Shown: positions 14,567 to 21,788 of the stretch, in pieces
How positions within the stretch are numbered: the stretch's first letter is position 1
Layout of the letters: every line of letters begins with the position of its first letter
NCBI GenBank assembly: GCA_002329365.1
Contig: DCUB01000018.1
Coordinates: forward strand, 1-22,876
Source: Ruminococcaceae bacterium UBA1425
Lineage (GTDB): Bacteria; Bacillota; Clostridia; Oscillospirales; Acutalibacteraceae
Direction of reading: 5' to 3'
DNA: 22,876 nt
Made by a program: the position numbers and the translations under genes
Notes under the pieces: generated by a model
What the model saw: the letters and a program-made list of their open reading frames with translations, nothing else
The model's database searches: none
Told to the model about the DNA's origin: nothing

Positions 14567-15681
14567 TACATCATCTCCATTCCGCTCTGCGTCTGCTGCT
14601 CAAAAGGGGCGTTCATGGGTTGACCGTCTTGCCGCTCAACAAGGCCATACTGTGAGATGGCTGAGTGATCGCGTTTCAGAATGTCCTTGCCGTAGCCGAT
14701 GAGGTCGGTGTGCTTCGCCAAAAGTGCCGCATCCTCGTTCGACATCATGAATTTCATTTCATCCATCGCCAAATCGCGGAAGCCGCTGACGCTTTCCGTG
14801 AACACGAAATCGTCCATGTGTCCGGCCAGCTCAACGGCTTCCTCCAGTGCGTTACACCCGGTGGCGTGAAGAATAGCCTTGTACTTCCGCATCGGCTTAT
14901 CCCCGATGTTTTGGAGCATCTCCGCAAAGTTGCTGACCGATTGAAGGTCAGCGACATCGATGGTGGCCATGAGCTGCGGGACGCGGCAGTCCACGCAATG
15001 ATGTGAGGACGCTTCCGGCAGATTGGCGCTGGGCAGCTCCAAGCGGTTTCCGTCCGGCAGTTCCAGCAGTATTTGATAAAACGGCGTCTGGATACGGAAG
15101 TTCATATCCTTGTAGACCTCGTTCAGCTCGCTGTGCTGAACCACATAGCCATGCTCTGTAAACACGCCGCCCTCGCCATGGCGCTGCTCCCGTCCGATAC
15201 GCTCAAAATCCAGCAGATCAAAGAGCCGGTCAGAAAGGTTATCCACCTCCGGCACAAAGCCGTTCTCAGCGTAATACCGTCCGAGCTGGGAGTCATTCAG
15301 CGCCTCGTCTACCACATGGCAGCAGTCGGCGCTGTAGGCGAGGTCGATGAGCTTGGCGAGTGAAACGGGACCGTCTTTCTTCGCTGCCTCCATTTTCAGA
15401 AGCCCCTCAAAGGCTGCGCTCTGCCGGTCGTTCAGCTCCGAGAGCTTCTGGCACAGTGCGTTCAGCTCGGCAAGGTTATCCGCATCGCTGATGTACGGCT
15501 CCATGGACTCAAAGGCATGGTATTCCTCAACTTGAAAGTACAGCTCGTCGCCCTGCTGCACCCGTGCCTTATCAAGCGCGTCGAAAAACTCAAAGGGGGT
15601 GGCGGGGAGCGTCAGTGTGGCATACGCCTCGCTCTCCGGCGCGTCAGCTTTGGCGATGTAAACATCCATGATCTTAGCCAA
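14566..15681 (-). CDS. ArdA-type antirestriction protein
   Basis: 371 residues, soluble and acidic. The central part (AFEGLLKMEAAKK, LIDLAYSADCCHVVDEALND, YYAENGFVPEVDNL, then GVFTEHGYVVQHSELNEVYK) fits the ArdA-like proteins that are common in clostridial ICEs; the N-terminus LTLPATPFEFFDALDKAR is typical of them too. ArdA mimics DNA and inhibits type I restriction. The start is a TTG at 15681: GGAGGG lies seven bases upstream, while the first ATG (15669) is 19 bases away. It overlaps the DUF4314 gene's end by 8 bases. It ends in SGMEMM, one of the shared Met tails, and its last codons supply the GGAG site for the next gene. Confidence 0.8.
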   Translation of the reverse strand: MAKIMDVYIAKADAPESEAYATLTLPATPFEFFDALDKARVQQGDELYFQVEEYHAFESMEPYISDADNLAELNALCQKLSELNDRQSAAFEGLLKMEAAKKDGPVSLAKLIDLAYSADCCHVVDEALNDSQLGRYYAENGFVPEVDNLSDRLFDLLDFERIGREQRHGEGGVFTEHGYVVQHSELNEVYKDMNFRIQTPFYQILLELPDGNRLELPSANLPEASSHHCVDCRVPQLMATIDVADLQSVSNFAEMLQNIGDKPMRKYKAILHATGCNALEEAVELAGHMDDFVFTESVSGFRDLAMDEMKFMMSNEDAALLAKHTDLIGYGKDILKRDHSAISQYGLVERQDGQPMNAPFEQQTQSGMEMM

Positions 15682-16657
15682 GAGTCATCCCTCCCATCTG
15701 CGGTGCATCCTGCTCATAAAACTTCGGGTCTGCGCCGGGGATGGCCCATCCGTGCATACTGCCGCACTCCATCGCCTGACGCTGCGCCTCCGTCACGCCG
15801 AGACGCTGGTTGTTGTAGTCTGCCAGCTCCTGGTTGTGCGCCTTATCTCCGGTATTCCAATCCGATGGGTAATAGCCGCTTTCGCCCCGCTTGATGCAGA
15901 TGAGATCGCCGGTGGAGGGGAGGACGGAAAAGCACATCTTTGGTAAGCCCGTTGCCACTTTGATGTCAAACTGTTCCTGCTCGGTCTGGATGCTCCAGCC
16001 ATCACCACTGCCCCAGAGGTGGGCATACAGTTCGCTGCCGTTGCTCAGCCGGATCTCTCGTTGCTCGAAGCCCTCACCGAAACCGTCCGAAGCCTGTCCG
16101 GTGACATATTCCTTGAGTGTTTCCAGCTCATCCGGGGTCAGTTCGCCAACCACCTTGCACTCGGCCACGCCCCACAGCCTGTGGTTACGGGATTCCACGG
16201 AGAAGGCAAACGCCTGCACCTTCTGATTGACGCTGTCATCCTCATGGTAGTAATGCATGAGGCCGCGGTCTGTTTCCTCTGGCAGACGCTCCCGCACTAT
16301 GGCAGCGGCGATATTGTCGGCGTATTCCACCGCTGCGTAGCTGTCCAGCTCCACCGGTTCGTTCTCCAGATCGCCCCACTGATTGCGCTCATAGATGTCT
16401 GCGGTCATGGGCATATACAGCTTGAGCAGATGTGTCTGGGGTGGCAGGACGGTGAAGCTGTCCTCGCCCATGACCAGCCCAAGCCCACGTCCGTTATCCC
16501 ACTTCACATGAAAAGTGCCGATGTCATCGATGTTGGTCAGCGTACCCATGGTACCGGGTTCTACCGGGTGATAGGGGTCTTTCATCTCTCTGAGCCTGAT
16601 CCGGCTTCCCACGGGATATTGCTCCCGTAGGAACTTCAGCCAGTTCTGATCTACCAT
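15674..16657 (-). CDS. DUF4314 domain protein
   Basis: 327 residues, soluble. Residues about 14-71 (YPVGSRIRLREMKDPYHPVE, GTMGTLTNIDDIGTFHVKWD) form a compact DUF4314 module, a small SH3-like beta fold. The long middle part (EETDRGLMHYYHEDDSVNQK, RLWGVAECKVVGELTPDELE, ASDGFGEGFEQREI) matches the conserved extension of this family in clostridial ICEs. Function is unknown. The start ATG follows AGGAGGAATGTAAA, and that AGGAGG is encoded by the last codons of the LPD28 gene. The C-terminus QMGGMTLG is a Met/Gly tail whose GGA GGG codons form the ribosome binding site of the next gene. Confidence 0.8.
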   Translation of the reverse strand: MVDQNWLKFLREQYPVGSRIRLREMKDPYHPVEPGTMGTLTNIDDIGTFHVKWDNGRGLGLVMGEDSFTVLPPQTHLLKLYMPMTADIYERNQWGDLENEPVELDSYAAVEYADNIAAAIVRERLPEETDRGLMHYYHEDDSVNQKVQAFAFSVESRNHRLWGVAECKVVGELTPDELETLKEYVTGQASDGFGEGFEQREIRLSNGSELYAHLWGSGDGWSIQTEQEQFDIKVATGLPKMCFSVLPSTGDLICIKRGESGYYPSDWNTGDKAHNQELADYNNQRLGVTEAQRQAMECGSMHGWAIPGADPKFYEQDAPQMGGMTLG

Positions 16658-16658
16658 T

Positions 16659-18002
16659 TTACATTCCTCCTAAATTCATGGTGGGTCCGGACGGTTCCAA
16701 CCCGGCAATGCCGAGTTGCAATCGTGCGGCTGCTTCATCCATTGTGCGGTCTGTGGCAAAGCGGGGATTCTCTCGCCAGCCTTCGTCCAAATAGGTTTCG
16801 CCGTCATGGGCAATTGCCAGATAGATTGTGGAGACATCGTCCTTGGTGACGCACAATCGCTTCTCTGTGCATTTGAGGGCGTTGAAATGGTCGATTGCAT
16901 CGGTGAGCGAACTGAAGCCGTGCCGCTTTTCGTCCTTGCAGCAGAAGTTTTCCATTACGAACCAGTCATATGTGTGCGGCAGATTGGGATTTTCCGCATC
17001 CAGCAGCGCCTTGTACCCTTTTTCGGTCAGCCCGTATTCTGATAGCTGCCTTGGATTTTCTTCTCCGAACATATCGTAGAGGATATCGTCCACAGCCTTT
17101 CGCACCTGCGGATCGTCCGTCAGGACTTCATACTGAAAGCCGGAAGTAGGTCGGTACGGCAGTTCATCCTTGATGACCTGCACAAAAATGGCGGGGTCAG
17201 TATAAGCCAGCGTTTCGCCGCTGGCGAACGATACCTTGCCGATGATTGGCGCTGTAGCCTGCTGGAGTTGCGCTTTGTCGTAGGCGTAGATGTACGAGTA
17301 ATCGCCGCCGTTGGGGAACAGCCTCATGCAGTAGGTGTGCGCGTCGGTTTCCAGCTTGAAGGCATAGGTGTCCGGGCGATACCGATCCGCCATCCTCGCG
17401 CTCTCATGCCCATAACAGAAGGAGCGCGCCGCCGGCAGGTCTTTCAGCACCCCGTTTTCCCGCAGGGCGTTCACCACATCATCGAATTCGTCCTTGAATG
17501 CCTGCGTTTTCAGCTCTGGCTGGTGGTCGTCCCACGAGGACACAGTGAAGCGGCCGCTCTGGTCGAAATAGAAGCGGAAGTGACCGATGCATCCCAGCTC
17601 CGCATCCTTTTCCGCGCCCTGACTGAAAAAGAGCGCCCCCTCATCCTCTGAGGCGGCGCACATCTGGTATTGATTCAGGTCGGGATAGATGAGACCTCTC
17701 TCATCGCAGAAATCCTCGAGGGTGAGATGCTCTCCGAGGAAATCCAGCCTGCCTTTCAGCTTTCGGAAGCCCTCCTTGGGGATGGTTACGGGTTCATGGA
17801 TGAGGATGGTTCCGGCGTGATTAACGCCGACCTTGGGTTCTACCGTTACGGGCTCGCCGGGGTCGTAGTCGCTGCCGCGCAGGTCGTAGGCGTACCAGCC
17901 CTCTGGCACGGTATCCCTGTCGATGCGGGAATTGGTGAACAATGCCGGTTTGCCGAACAACTCCACATACTCGTATTCTTCTTCTCTGGCGTTTACGCTC
18001 AT
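16659..18002 (-). CDS. LPD28-type large accessory protein
   Basis: 447 residues, soluble. The N-terminal ~70 residues (EEYEYVELFGKPALFTNSRI, VPEGWYAYDLRGSDYDPGEP) fit the LPD28 domain (large polyvalent-protein associated), known from mobile-element proteins. A middle part (about 80-290) and a C-terminal part beginning at LSEYGLTEKGYKALLDAEN are unfamiliar. Function is unknown. Start: ATG at 18002 with GAAGGAGATGATATCCC upstream. It is the first gene after the chromate cassette on this strand, so it needs either its own promoter or readthrough. It ends in TMNLGGM; the last codons (TTA GGA GGA ATG) are the Shine-Dalgarno site of the next gene. Confidence 0.7.
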   Translation of the reverse strand: MSVNAREEEYEYVELFGKPALFTNSRIDRDTVPEGWYAYDLRGSDYDPGEPVTVEPKVGVNHAGTILIHEPVTIPKEGFRKLKGRLDFLGEHLTLEDFCDERGLIYPDLNQYQMCAASEDEGALFFSQGAEKDAELGCIGHFRFYFDQSGRFTVSSWDDHQPELKTQAFKDEFDDVVNALRENGVLKDLPAARSFCYGHESARMADRYRPDTYAFKLETDAHTYCMRLFPNGGDYSYIYAYDKAQLQQATAPIIGKVSFASGETLAYTDPAIFVQVIKDELPYRPTSGFQYEVLTDDPQVRKAVDDILYDMFGEENPRQLSEYGLTEKGYKALLDAENPNLPHTYDWFVMENFCCKDEKRHGFSSLTDAIDHFNALKCTEKRLCVTKDDVSTIYLAIAHDGETYLDEGWRENPRFATDRTMDEAAARLQLGIAGLEPSGPTMNLGGM

Positions 18003-18087
18003 GGGATATCATCTCCTTCTTGTTTTTTCAAGCACACAACATACCACACAGTGGCGGGGATAGCTATTAAAATATCATCTGGTTTTT

Positions 18088-18105
18088 AAAATAACGGTTT
18101 ATTTT
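18088..18105. promoter_or_regulatory. 7-bp inverted repeat upstream of the arsR-type promoter
   Basis: AAAATAA and TTATTTT flank a four-base CGGT spacer. It lies just before the -35 box of the plus-strand promoter and downstream of a possible minus-strand -10 box. It may be a regulator site or chance in an AT-rich gap. Confidence 0.35.
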
Positions 18106-18130
18106 AGCGTTGACTAATATAGTTCTCCAA
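18101..18130 (-). promoter_or_regulatory. Possible minus-strand promoter for the LPD28 operon segment
   Basis: On the minus strand TTGGAG (18125-18130) and TAAAAT (18101-18106) are 18 bases apart. It overlaps the ArsR-type promoter on the other strand. Only a modest match. Confidence 0.3.
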
Positions 18131-18145
18131 TATATAATTAAGTCA
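18110..18145 (+). promoter_or_regulatory. Sigma-A promoter with probable ArsR operator
   Basis: TTGACT (18110-18115) and TATAAT (18133-18138) are 17 bases apart, close to ideal for the housekeeping sigma factor. An imperfect inverted repeat, TGACTAATATA on the left and TATATAATTAAGTCA on the right (18111-18145), covers both boxes, as expected for an autoregulating ArsR-type repressor that blocks RNA polymerase. Confidence 0.8.
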
Positions 18146-18167
18146 TCGCTAAATCAGAGGTGATTAG

Positions 18168-18497
18168 ATGAAAACGGCAATCCTCATCAAGGCTCTATGC
18201 GAGCCCATGCGTTACTCGATATTTCAGCAGTTACTTGTCAGGAAGCATTGCGTTCGGTCCCTTTCAAAGAAGATGGGAATCACGGAATCCGCTATTTCAC
18301 AGCACATGAAAGTACTGCGGGAAGCGGGGCTGGTGTACGGTGAGAAATACGGCTACCATACGCACTATCTTCCCTGTCAGGAGGCTGTGGATTGTTTAGC
18401 GGAGTCCTTTGAGCAGATGCGCCAGCAGTCCCTGTCTTTAAACCGTGACCCGAAGCTGTGCGAGTGTGCGTTTCGCGAAGGGGAGGAATCCAAATGA
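18168..18497 (+). CDS. ArsR-family transcription regulator
   Basis: 109 residues. An ArsR-type winged helix is clear: LIKALCEPMRYSIFQQLL near the start and the DNA-reading helix in VRSLSKKMGITESAISQHMK (29-48), then VLREAGLV and the wing (GEKYGYHTHYLPC). Cys11, Cys28, Cys70, Cys76, Cys98 and Cys100 offer metal ligands; the CEC near the end is suggestive. Such proteins release DNA when metal binds. GAGGTG precedes ATG at 18168. The TGA overlaps the next ATG as ATGA, so it is coupled to the transporters and is likely the repressor of this cassette. The signal (chromate, another metal or oxidative stress) cannot be read from sequence. Confidence 0.88.
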   Translation: MKTAILIKALCEPMRYSIFQQLLVRKHCVRSLSKKMGITESAISQHMKVLREAGLVYGEKYGYHTHYLPCQEAVDCLAESFEQMRQQSLSLNRDPKLCECAFREGEESK

Positions 18498-19072
18498 GCG
18501 TCCTTCTCGATCTGTTCCTGACCTTTGCAAAAATCGGGCTGTTCACCTTTGGCGGCGGTTACGCGATGATCTCCATGATTGAGAACGCCTGTGTGGAGAA
18601 CAAGCAATGGATCACCCACGACGACATGATGAATGTGACGGTCATTGCTGAGTCCACGCCGGGACCTATCGCCATCAACTGCGCCACCTTTGTGGGCTAC
18701 CGGCAGAAAGGCGTTGCAGGCGCTCTCATCGCGACGCTTGGCATGGTGCTGCCGTCCTTTGTTATCATCTATCTGATTTCCATGTTCCTCGATAACTTCC
18801 TGGAAATCACGTTGATTGCCAACGCCTTTCAGGGCATCAAAATCGCGGTCGGCATATTGATTCTGGACGCTGCGATCACGATGATAAAGAAGATGCACAA
18901 GAAACCCGTTCCGCGCGTCATCATGCTCTGTTCGTTTGCTGCAATGCTGCTCATCGATCTTTTCTCCTGGAACTTCTCATCCGTCAGCCTGATGCTGGTG
19001 GCGGCGGTTGTCAGCCTCGCCATCTTTTTGATACAGGGTGCTCCCCCGCAGAAGGGCGGTGCGGCTAAATGA
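18494..19072 (+). CDS. Short-chain chromate transporter, first half (CHR family)
   Basis: 192 residues, start ATG 18494 after GGGGAGGAATCC. The CHR signatures are both visible: FTFGGGYAMISMI near residue 17-29 and ESTPGPIAIN at about 54-63, followed by several hydrophobic helices. Half-length CHR proteins occur as adjacent pairs and together replace the two repeats of full-length ChrA, which exports chromate driven by the membrane potential. In anaerobes some CHR proteins may have other anion substrates. It overlaps the regulator by 4 bases and the second half by 4 (ATGA both times). Confidence 0.9.
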   Translation: MSVLLDLFLTFAKIGLFTFGGGYAMISMIENACVENKQWITHDDMMNVTVIAESTPGPIAINCATFVGYRQKGVAGALIATLGMVLPSFVIIYLISMFLDNFLEITLIANAFQGIKIAVGILILDAAITMIKKMHKKPVPRVIMLCSFAAMLLIDLFSWNFSSVSLMLVAAVVSLAIFLIQGAPPQKGGAAK

Positions 19073-19632
19073 TTTATCTGGATTTGTTTCTCGGGTTCCT
19101 CAAGGTCGGCTGCTTCGCCTTCGGCGGCGCATACGGCGCAATTCCTCTGATACGCGACGTGGTGCTGTCCTATGGCTGGCTCAGCGACGAGATGCTGACC
19201 TATATGATTGCAGTCAGCGAGAGCACTCCCGGGCCGATTATGGTGAATCTGGCCACCTATGTAGGCAGCAGTCAGGCGGGGCTTCCCGGCTCGGCCATTG
19301 CAACGCTGGCGGTCGTGCTCCCATCCTTTATCATCATCCTGCTGGTGATGGCGCTGCTCAAGACCGCATTGAAAAACAGGTATGTTCAGGCAATACTCCG
19401 CGGACTCAAACCCTGCATCATCGGAATTATTCTTGCAACAGGCTGCTTTATGATTATGAACAACTGCATATCCATCACCACCGGCGCGGCGCTCAATGGC
19501 CGTGCATTGGTAATTTCGTTGATACTGGCGCTTGTGTATTTCGGTTCAAGAAAGGTACTGAAAAAAGGACTCTCTCCGATTATGCTTATTGTGATTTCTG
19601 CCTGCCTTGGAATGGCCATGTATGGTGTCTAA
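19069..19632 (+). CDS. Short-chain chromate transporter, second half (CHR family)
   Basis: 187 residues. It repeats the CHR signatures: FAFGGAYGAIPLI at about 16-28 and SESTPGPIMVN at about 50-60, with about five to six helices. It pairs with the first half to form the exporter. The start overlaps the previous TGA as ATGA. Its 3' end meets, head to head, the minus-strand cargo operon at about 19761, and I see no intrinsic terminator after the stop at 19632. An antisense transcript across the minus-strand genes is therefore possible. Confidence 0.9.
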   Translation: MIYLDLFLGFLKVGCFAFGGAYGAIPLIRDVVLSYGWLSDEMLTYMIAVSESTPGPIMVNLATYVGSSQAGLPGSAIATLAVVLPSFIIILLVMALLKTALKNRYVQAILRGLKPCIIGIILATGCFMIMNNCISITTGAALNGRALVISLILALVYFGSRKVLKKGLSPIMLIVISACLGMAMYGV

Positions 19633-19764
19633 CAACGAACCTTCTTCGCCATGAATTGATGCGAATACCGCAGATGGGCTCTTTCCTGTCAGCGGCATTC
19701 TATTTATTGAATCACCATACACGCCGTCCGATTCCATATCGTGGGTCAGGTGGAGTGTGATCAT
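19633..19764 (-). pseudogene. 5' remnant of a cargo gene cut off by the chromate cassette
   Basis: An ATG at 19764 overlaps the stop of the 128-residue gene as ATGA and has GGAGGT upstream, exactly like intact gene starts in this operon. The frame reads MITLHLTHDMESDGVYGDSI and on to about HGEEGS before it enters the reverse side of the chromate gene and ends at 19546. About 42-44 codons look native. No matching 3' part is found to the left of the cassette at 18003-18160. The simplest reading is that insertion of the cassette removed the rest. The family of the remnant is not recognised. Confidence 0.55.
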
Positions 19765-20147
19765 TGCAAACCTCCCATTTCCATGCCGAACTCCACCTTG
19801 TCGCCCGTGGCGTCCTGATTGCTCTGGACAAAACCGTCCAGCTTGTTTGGGACATAATCACTGAGCCATGTTCCGCCAAACTGTTCATGGGTTTTCAGCC
19901 GCCAAAGGGCAAGTTTACCGATGTCCAACTGAACACCGTCCATGTGGAACAACAGATTGGTCAGCCCATCATGCTCAAATCTGCTGACCTCGGTGAATCG
20001 ACTTCCGTTTTTTAGAATATTCATATCGGTCAGCATTTCGTTAATTCCGTCAATCCATTCCTGCGGGTCACCGCCGCATCCTTGCAGGATGAGCCCCTCG
20101 CTGTATCCCATGCGGCGCAGTACCTCGGTTGAAATATCTCGCATCAT
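19761..20147 (-). CDS. Small cargo protein of unknown family
   Basis: 128 residues, soluble. It begins MMRDISTEVLRRMGYSEGLI; the centre holds a LTNLLFHMDGVQLDIGKLAL segment and a second part TWLSDYVPNKLDGFV. I do not recognise the family with confidence. The ATG at 20147 overlaps the preceding stop as ATGA, and GGAGG in the preceding gene's tail codons is its ribosome binding site. It ends FGMEMGGLQ, a Met/Gly tail whose GGA GGT codons form the ribosome binding site of the truncated gene that follows. Confidence 0.6.
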   Translation of the reverse strand: MMRDISTEVLRRMGYSEGLILQGCGGDPQEWIDGINEMLTDMNILKNGSRFTEVSRFEHDGLTNLLFHMDGVQLDIGKLALWRLKTHEQFGGTWLSDYVPNKLDGFVQSNQDATGDKVEFGMEMGGLQ

Positions 20148-21337
20148 TCCATTCCTCCCATCTCAAAACCGTCCTGCTCCTGCTCAGCGGGATCTTCCAT
20201 CATGAGTTCATCAAGGCTGAGAGTGCCGTGATAGGAAATATAGCCGCGGGCCACAAACTGGCCGTATTCGTATTCCATTCGCTGTCGGCCGTACTTCTCG
20301 TAGTCATAGAAATCGGCGAGGTTTTCGTCATACTCGAAATGCTCGGAGTCTTGAATCATATAACATCCATAATCTTCGGCGGTCTTTGCACCGGGGATGA
20401 ATTCAAAGAATTCCAGATTCTGCGCCAGATGCATGACCTGCGAGGAGTAGTCCGGCTGTGCCAACGCAACTGCAGCCCCCAGCTTTAAGCGGTCACTGGG
20501 AGAGAGCTTTTCAATGGCGGCGCACATTTCGTTCAGAGATGCGATGCCCTCATGCTCCATATCCAGTGCGACATCAATTTCCTCGGGAAGTTCGCTTTCC
20601 ATAAAACGCAGGCACATATCTCCGTAGCTGCTGATCCCGGCACGAATCATGGTGCGCTCGATTTGCGCCTGCGGTACGGGAAGAAACAAATAGGCTGCGG
20701 GACTGTCTGCGAGAGCGAAACGGGAACGCAGCTCCACCTCCATCAAGCTGTCTGCGTAGCGATATTCCGGAAAGTGCCGTCCATCATATGCTTGTGACAG
20801 CTCCATTCCATTGTCATAGACTACACCGTAGGGGGTGACAAGCCCCTGTTCTGACAGAATCAGTTTTTTGGCTATTTCGAAACCGTTTGTTTTCTCCATT
20901 TCCTCTTTAGACGCACAACCTCCGTTCAGGGTGAGAAAATGCTTTCGGCCAATTGCGTCCAGATGCGTGAAATCTGAAATCACCGTGCTTTCCTGACAGC
21001 AAAAGGTCAGATTGATGAACCGCTCCACGCTGTGCAGGCTCAGCCGTGAAGCCATACCTTGAAACTGTGTCAGCTCGTAAGCATCGAAGCTGTCCAGCCG
21101 CCTGGCAAGGTAGTCCAGTTCATCAAGATTGGCATTCGTCCGTTCTATCTGCTTGAGCGCGGGGGTATCGCCGCGGATCTCTTCGATATGGCAGTCCTGC
21201 TTGACCTCATCCCCAAGGTCAAGAGGCTCCAAAAGGCGAATCACATTTTCATATTCCGCGTCGGGGATGGGAAACGGGATGGTCGCCACGCCATACTCAG
21301 GGTGTTGGCGGTTACACAATACTGCTTGAAATTGCAT
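20144..21337 (-). CDS. ArdA-like antirestriction protein (large)
   Basis: 397 residues, soluble and acidic, starting at the ATG at 21337, six bases after AAGGAGG. A second ATG two codons upstream touches the site and is unlikely. Segments in the C-terminal half (LAQNLEFFEFIPGAKTAEDY, GCYMIQ, ENLADFYDYEKYGRQRM, FVARGYISYHG) match the ArdA-like proteins of clostridial ICEs. The N-terminal half (DTPALKQIERTNANLDELDY) fits the same family. DNA mimicry by acidic surfaces is known for ArdA; activity here is inference. It ends in DGFEMGGME, and the final codons (GGA GGA ATG GAA) serve as ribosome binding site for the next gene. Confidence 0.68.
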   Translation of the reverse strand: MQFQAVLCNRQHPEYGVATIPFPIPDAEYENVIRLLEPLDLGDEVKQDCHIEEIRGDTPALKQIERTNANLDELDYLARRLDSFDAYELTQFQGMASRLSLHSVERFINLTFCCQESTVISDFTHLDAIGRKHFLTLNGGCASKEEMEKTNGFEIAKKLILSEQGLVTPYGVVYDNGMELSQAYDGRHFPEYRYADSLMEVELRSRFALADSPAAYLFLPVPQAQIERTMIRAGISSYGDMCLRFMESELPEEIDVALDMEHEGIASLNEMCAAIEKLSPSDRLKLGAAVALAQPDYSSQVMHLAQNLEFFEFIPGAKTAEDYGCYMIQDSEHFEYDENLADFYDYEKYGRQRMEYEYGQFVARGYISYHGTLSLDELMMEDPAEQEQDGFEMGGME

Positions 21338-21349
21338 CTGCATCCTCCT

Positions 21350-21703
21350 TCACATTTTCATTTCGAAGGCAAAGCCCTCTGTCTGGCTTGGTTCGCCAGA
21401 GAACAAATCCTCCATAAATTTTGAGCCGCCAATTTCACAGGCGGCTTCAAAGGCTTTGTCGCTATTGGAAAACTGCTGTGCGGCATCGATTTTGAAAAGC
21501 GCCTCTCCGATGTGCGGAAAGGCGTGTTCATAAGATCCAATCTGAAGCTCTGCTTCCGGGGTGATCCGCATATAACGCCCTTTTTCTCCGCCGATGTAGT
21601 ACAGCTTTCCGTTGCCGTTGAGACTGGTGATGGTATCCTCAACCCACTGGGAGGAACTGCCGGCCGTGACTGCCTTCCAGTATTCAAGTTCCTGTTTCTC
21701 CAT
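21350..21703 (-). CDS. Small cargo protein of unknown family
   Basis: 117 residues from the ATG at 21703, six bases after AAGGAGG; an ATG two codons further up overlaps the site. Soluble, mixed charge, with a LYYIGGEKGRYMRITPEAEL beta segment and a helical C-terminus (DKAFEAACEIGGSKFMEDLF). I do not recognise it. It ends in GFAFEMKM. Here the next gene's ribosome binding site lies after the stop codon, so the Met tail is not explained by an embedded site. It is in the same transcription direction and 12 bases before the ArdA-like gene. Confidence 0.55.
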   Translation of the reverse strand: MEKQELEYWKAVTAGSSSQWVEDTITSLNGNGKLYYIGGEKGRYMRITPEAELQIGSYEHAFPHIGEALFKIDAAQQFSNSDKAFEAACEIGGSKFMEDLFSGEPSQTEGFAFEMKM

Positions 21704-21734
21704 GGTCATCCTCCTTAGTTATAGGTATCTTCAT
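21684..21734 (-). CDS. Possible 16-residue leader ORF overlapping the 117-residue gene's start
   Basis: ATG at 21734 with GAGGATATCGAC upstream. It spans the ribosome binding site of the following gene and stops 20 bases inside it. It may couple translation, or be chance. A similar arrangement occurs at 2824-2865. Confidence 0.25.
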   Translation of the reverse strand: MKIPITKEDDHGETGT

Positions 21735-21759
21735 GTCGATATCCTCTACAAATAAAATG

Positions 21760-21788
21760 AGCGCCGAAGTATCCTGCGGTTCTTCGCT
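21760..21788 (-). other. Weak hairpin after the first cargo gene
   Basis: AGC plus GAAG pair across a 12-base loop with a three-base bulge, followed on the minus strand by TCATTTTATTTG. It could be a weak terminator or just an mRNA stem directly after the stop codon. Confidence 0.3.

Noticed and set aside
18003..19760. Transposon carrying the chromate genes
   Set aside because: No transposase, no terminal inverted repeats and only a weak 9-base repeat near one side were seen.
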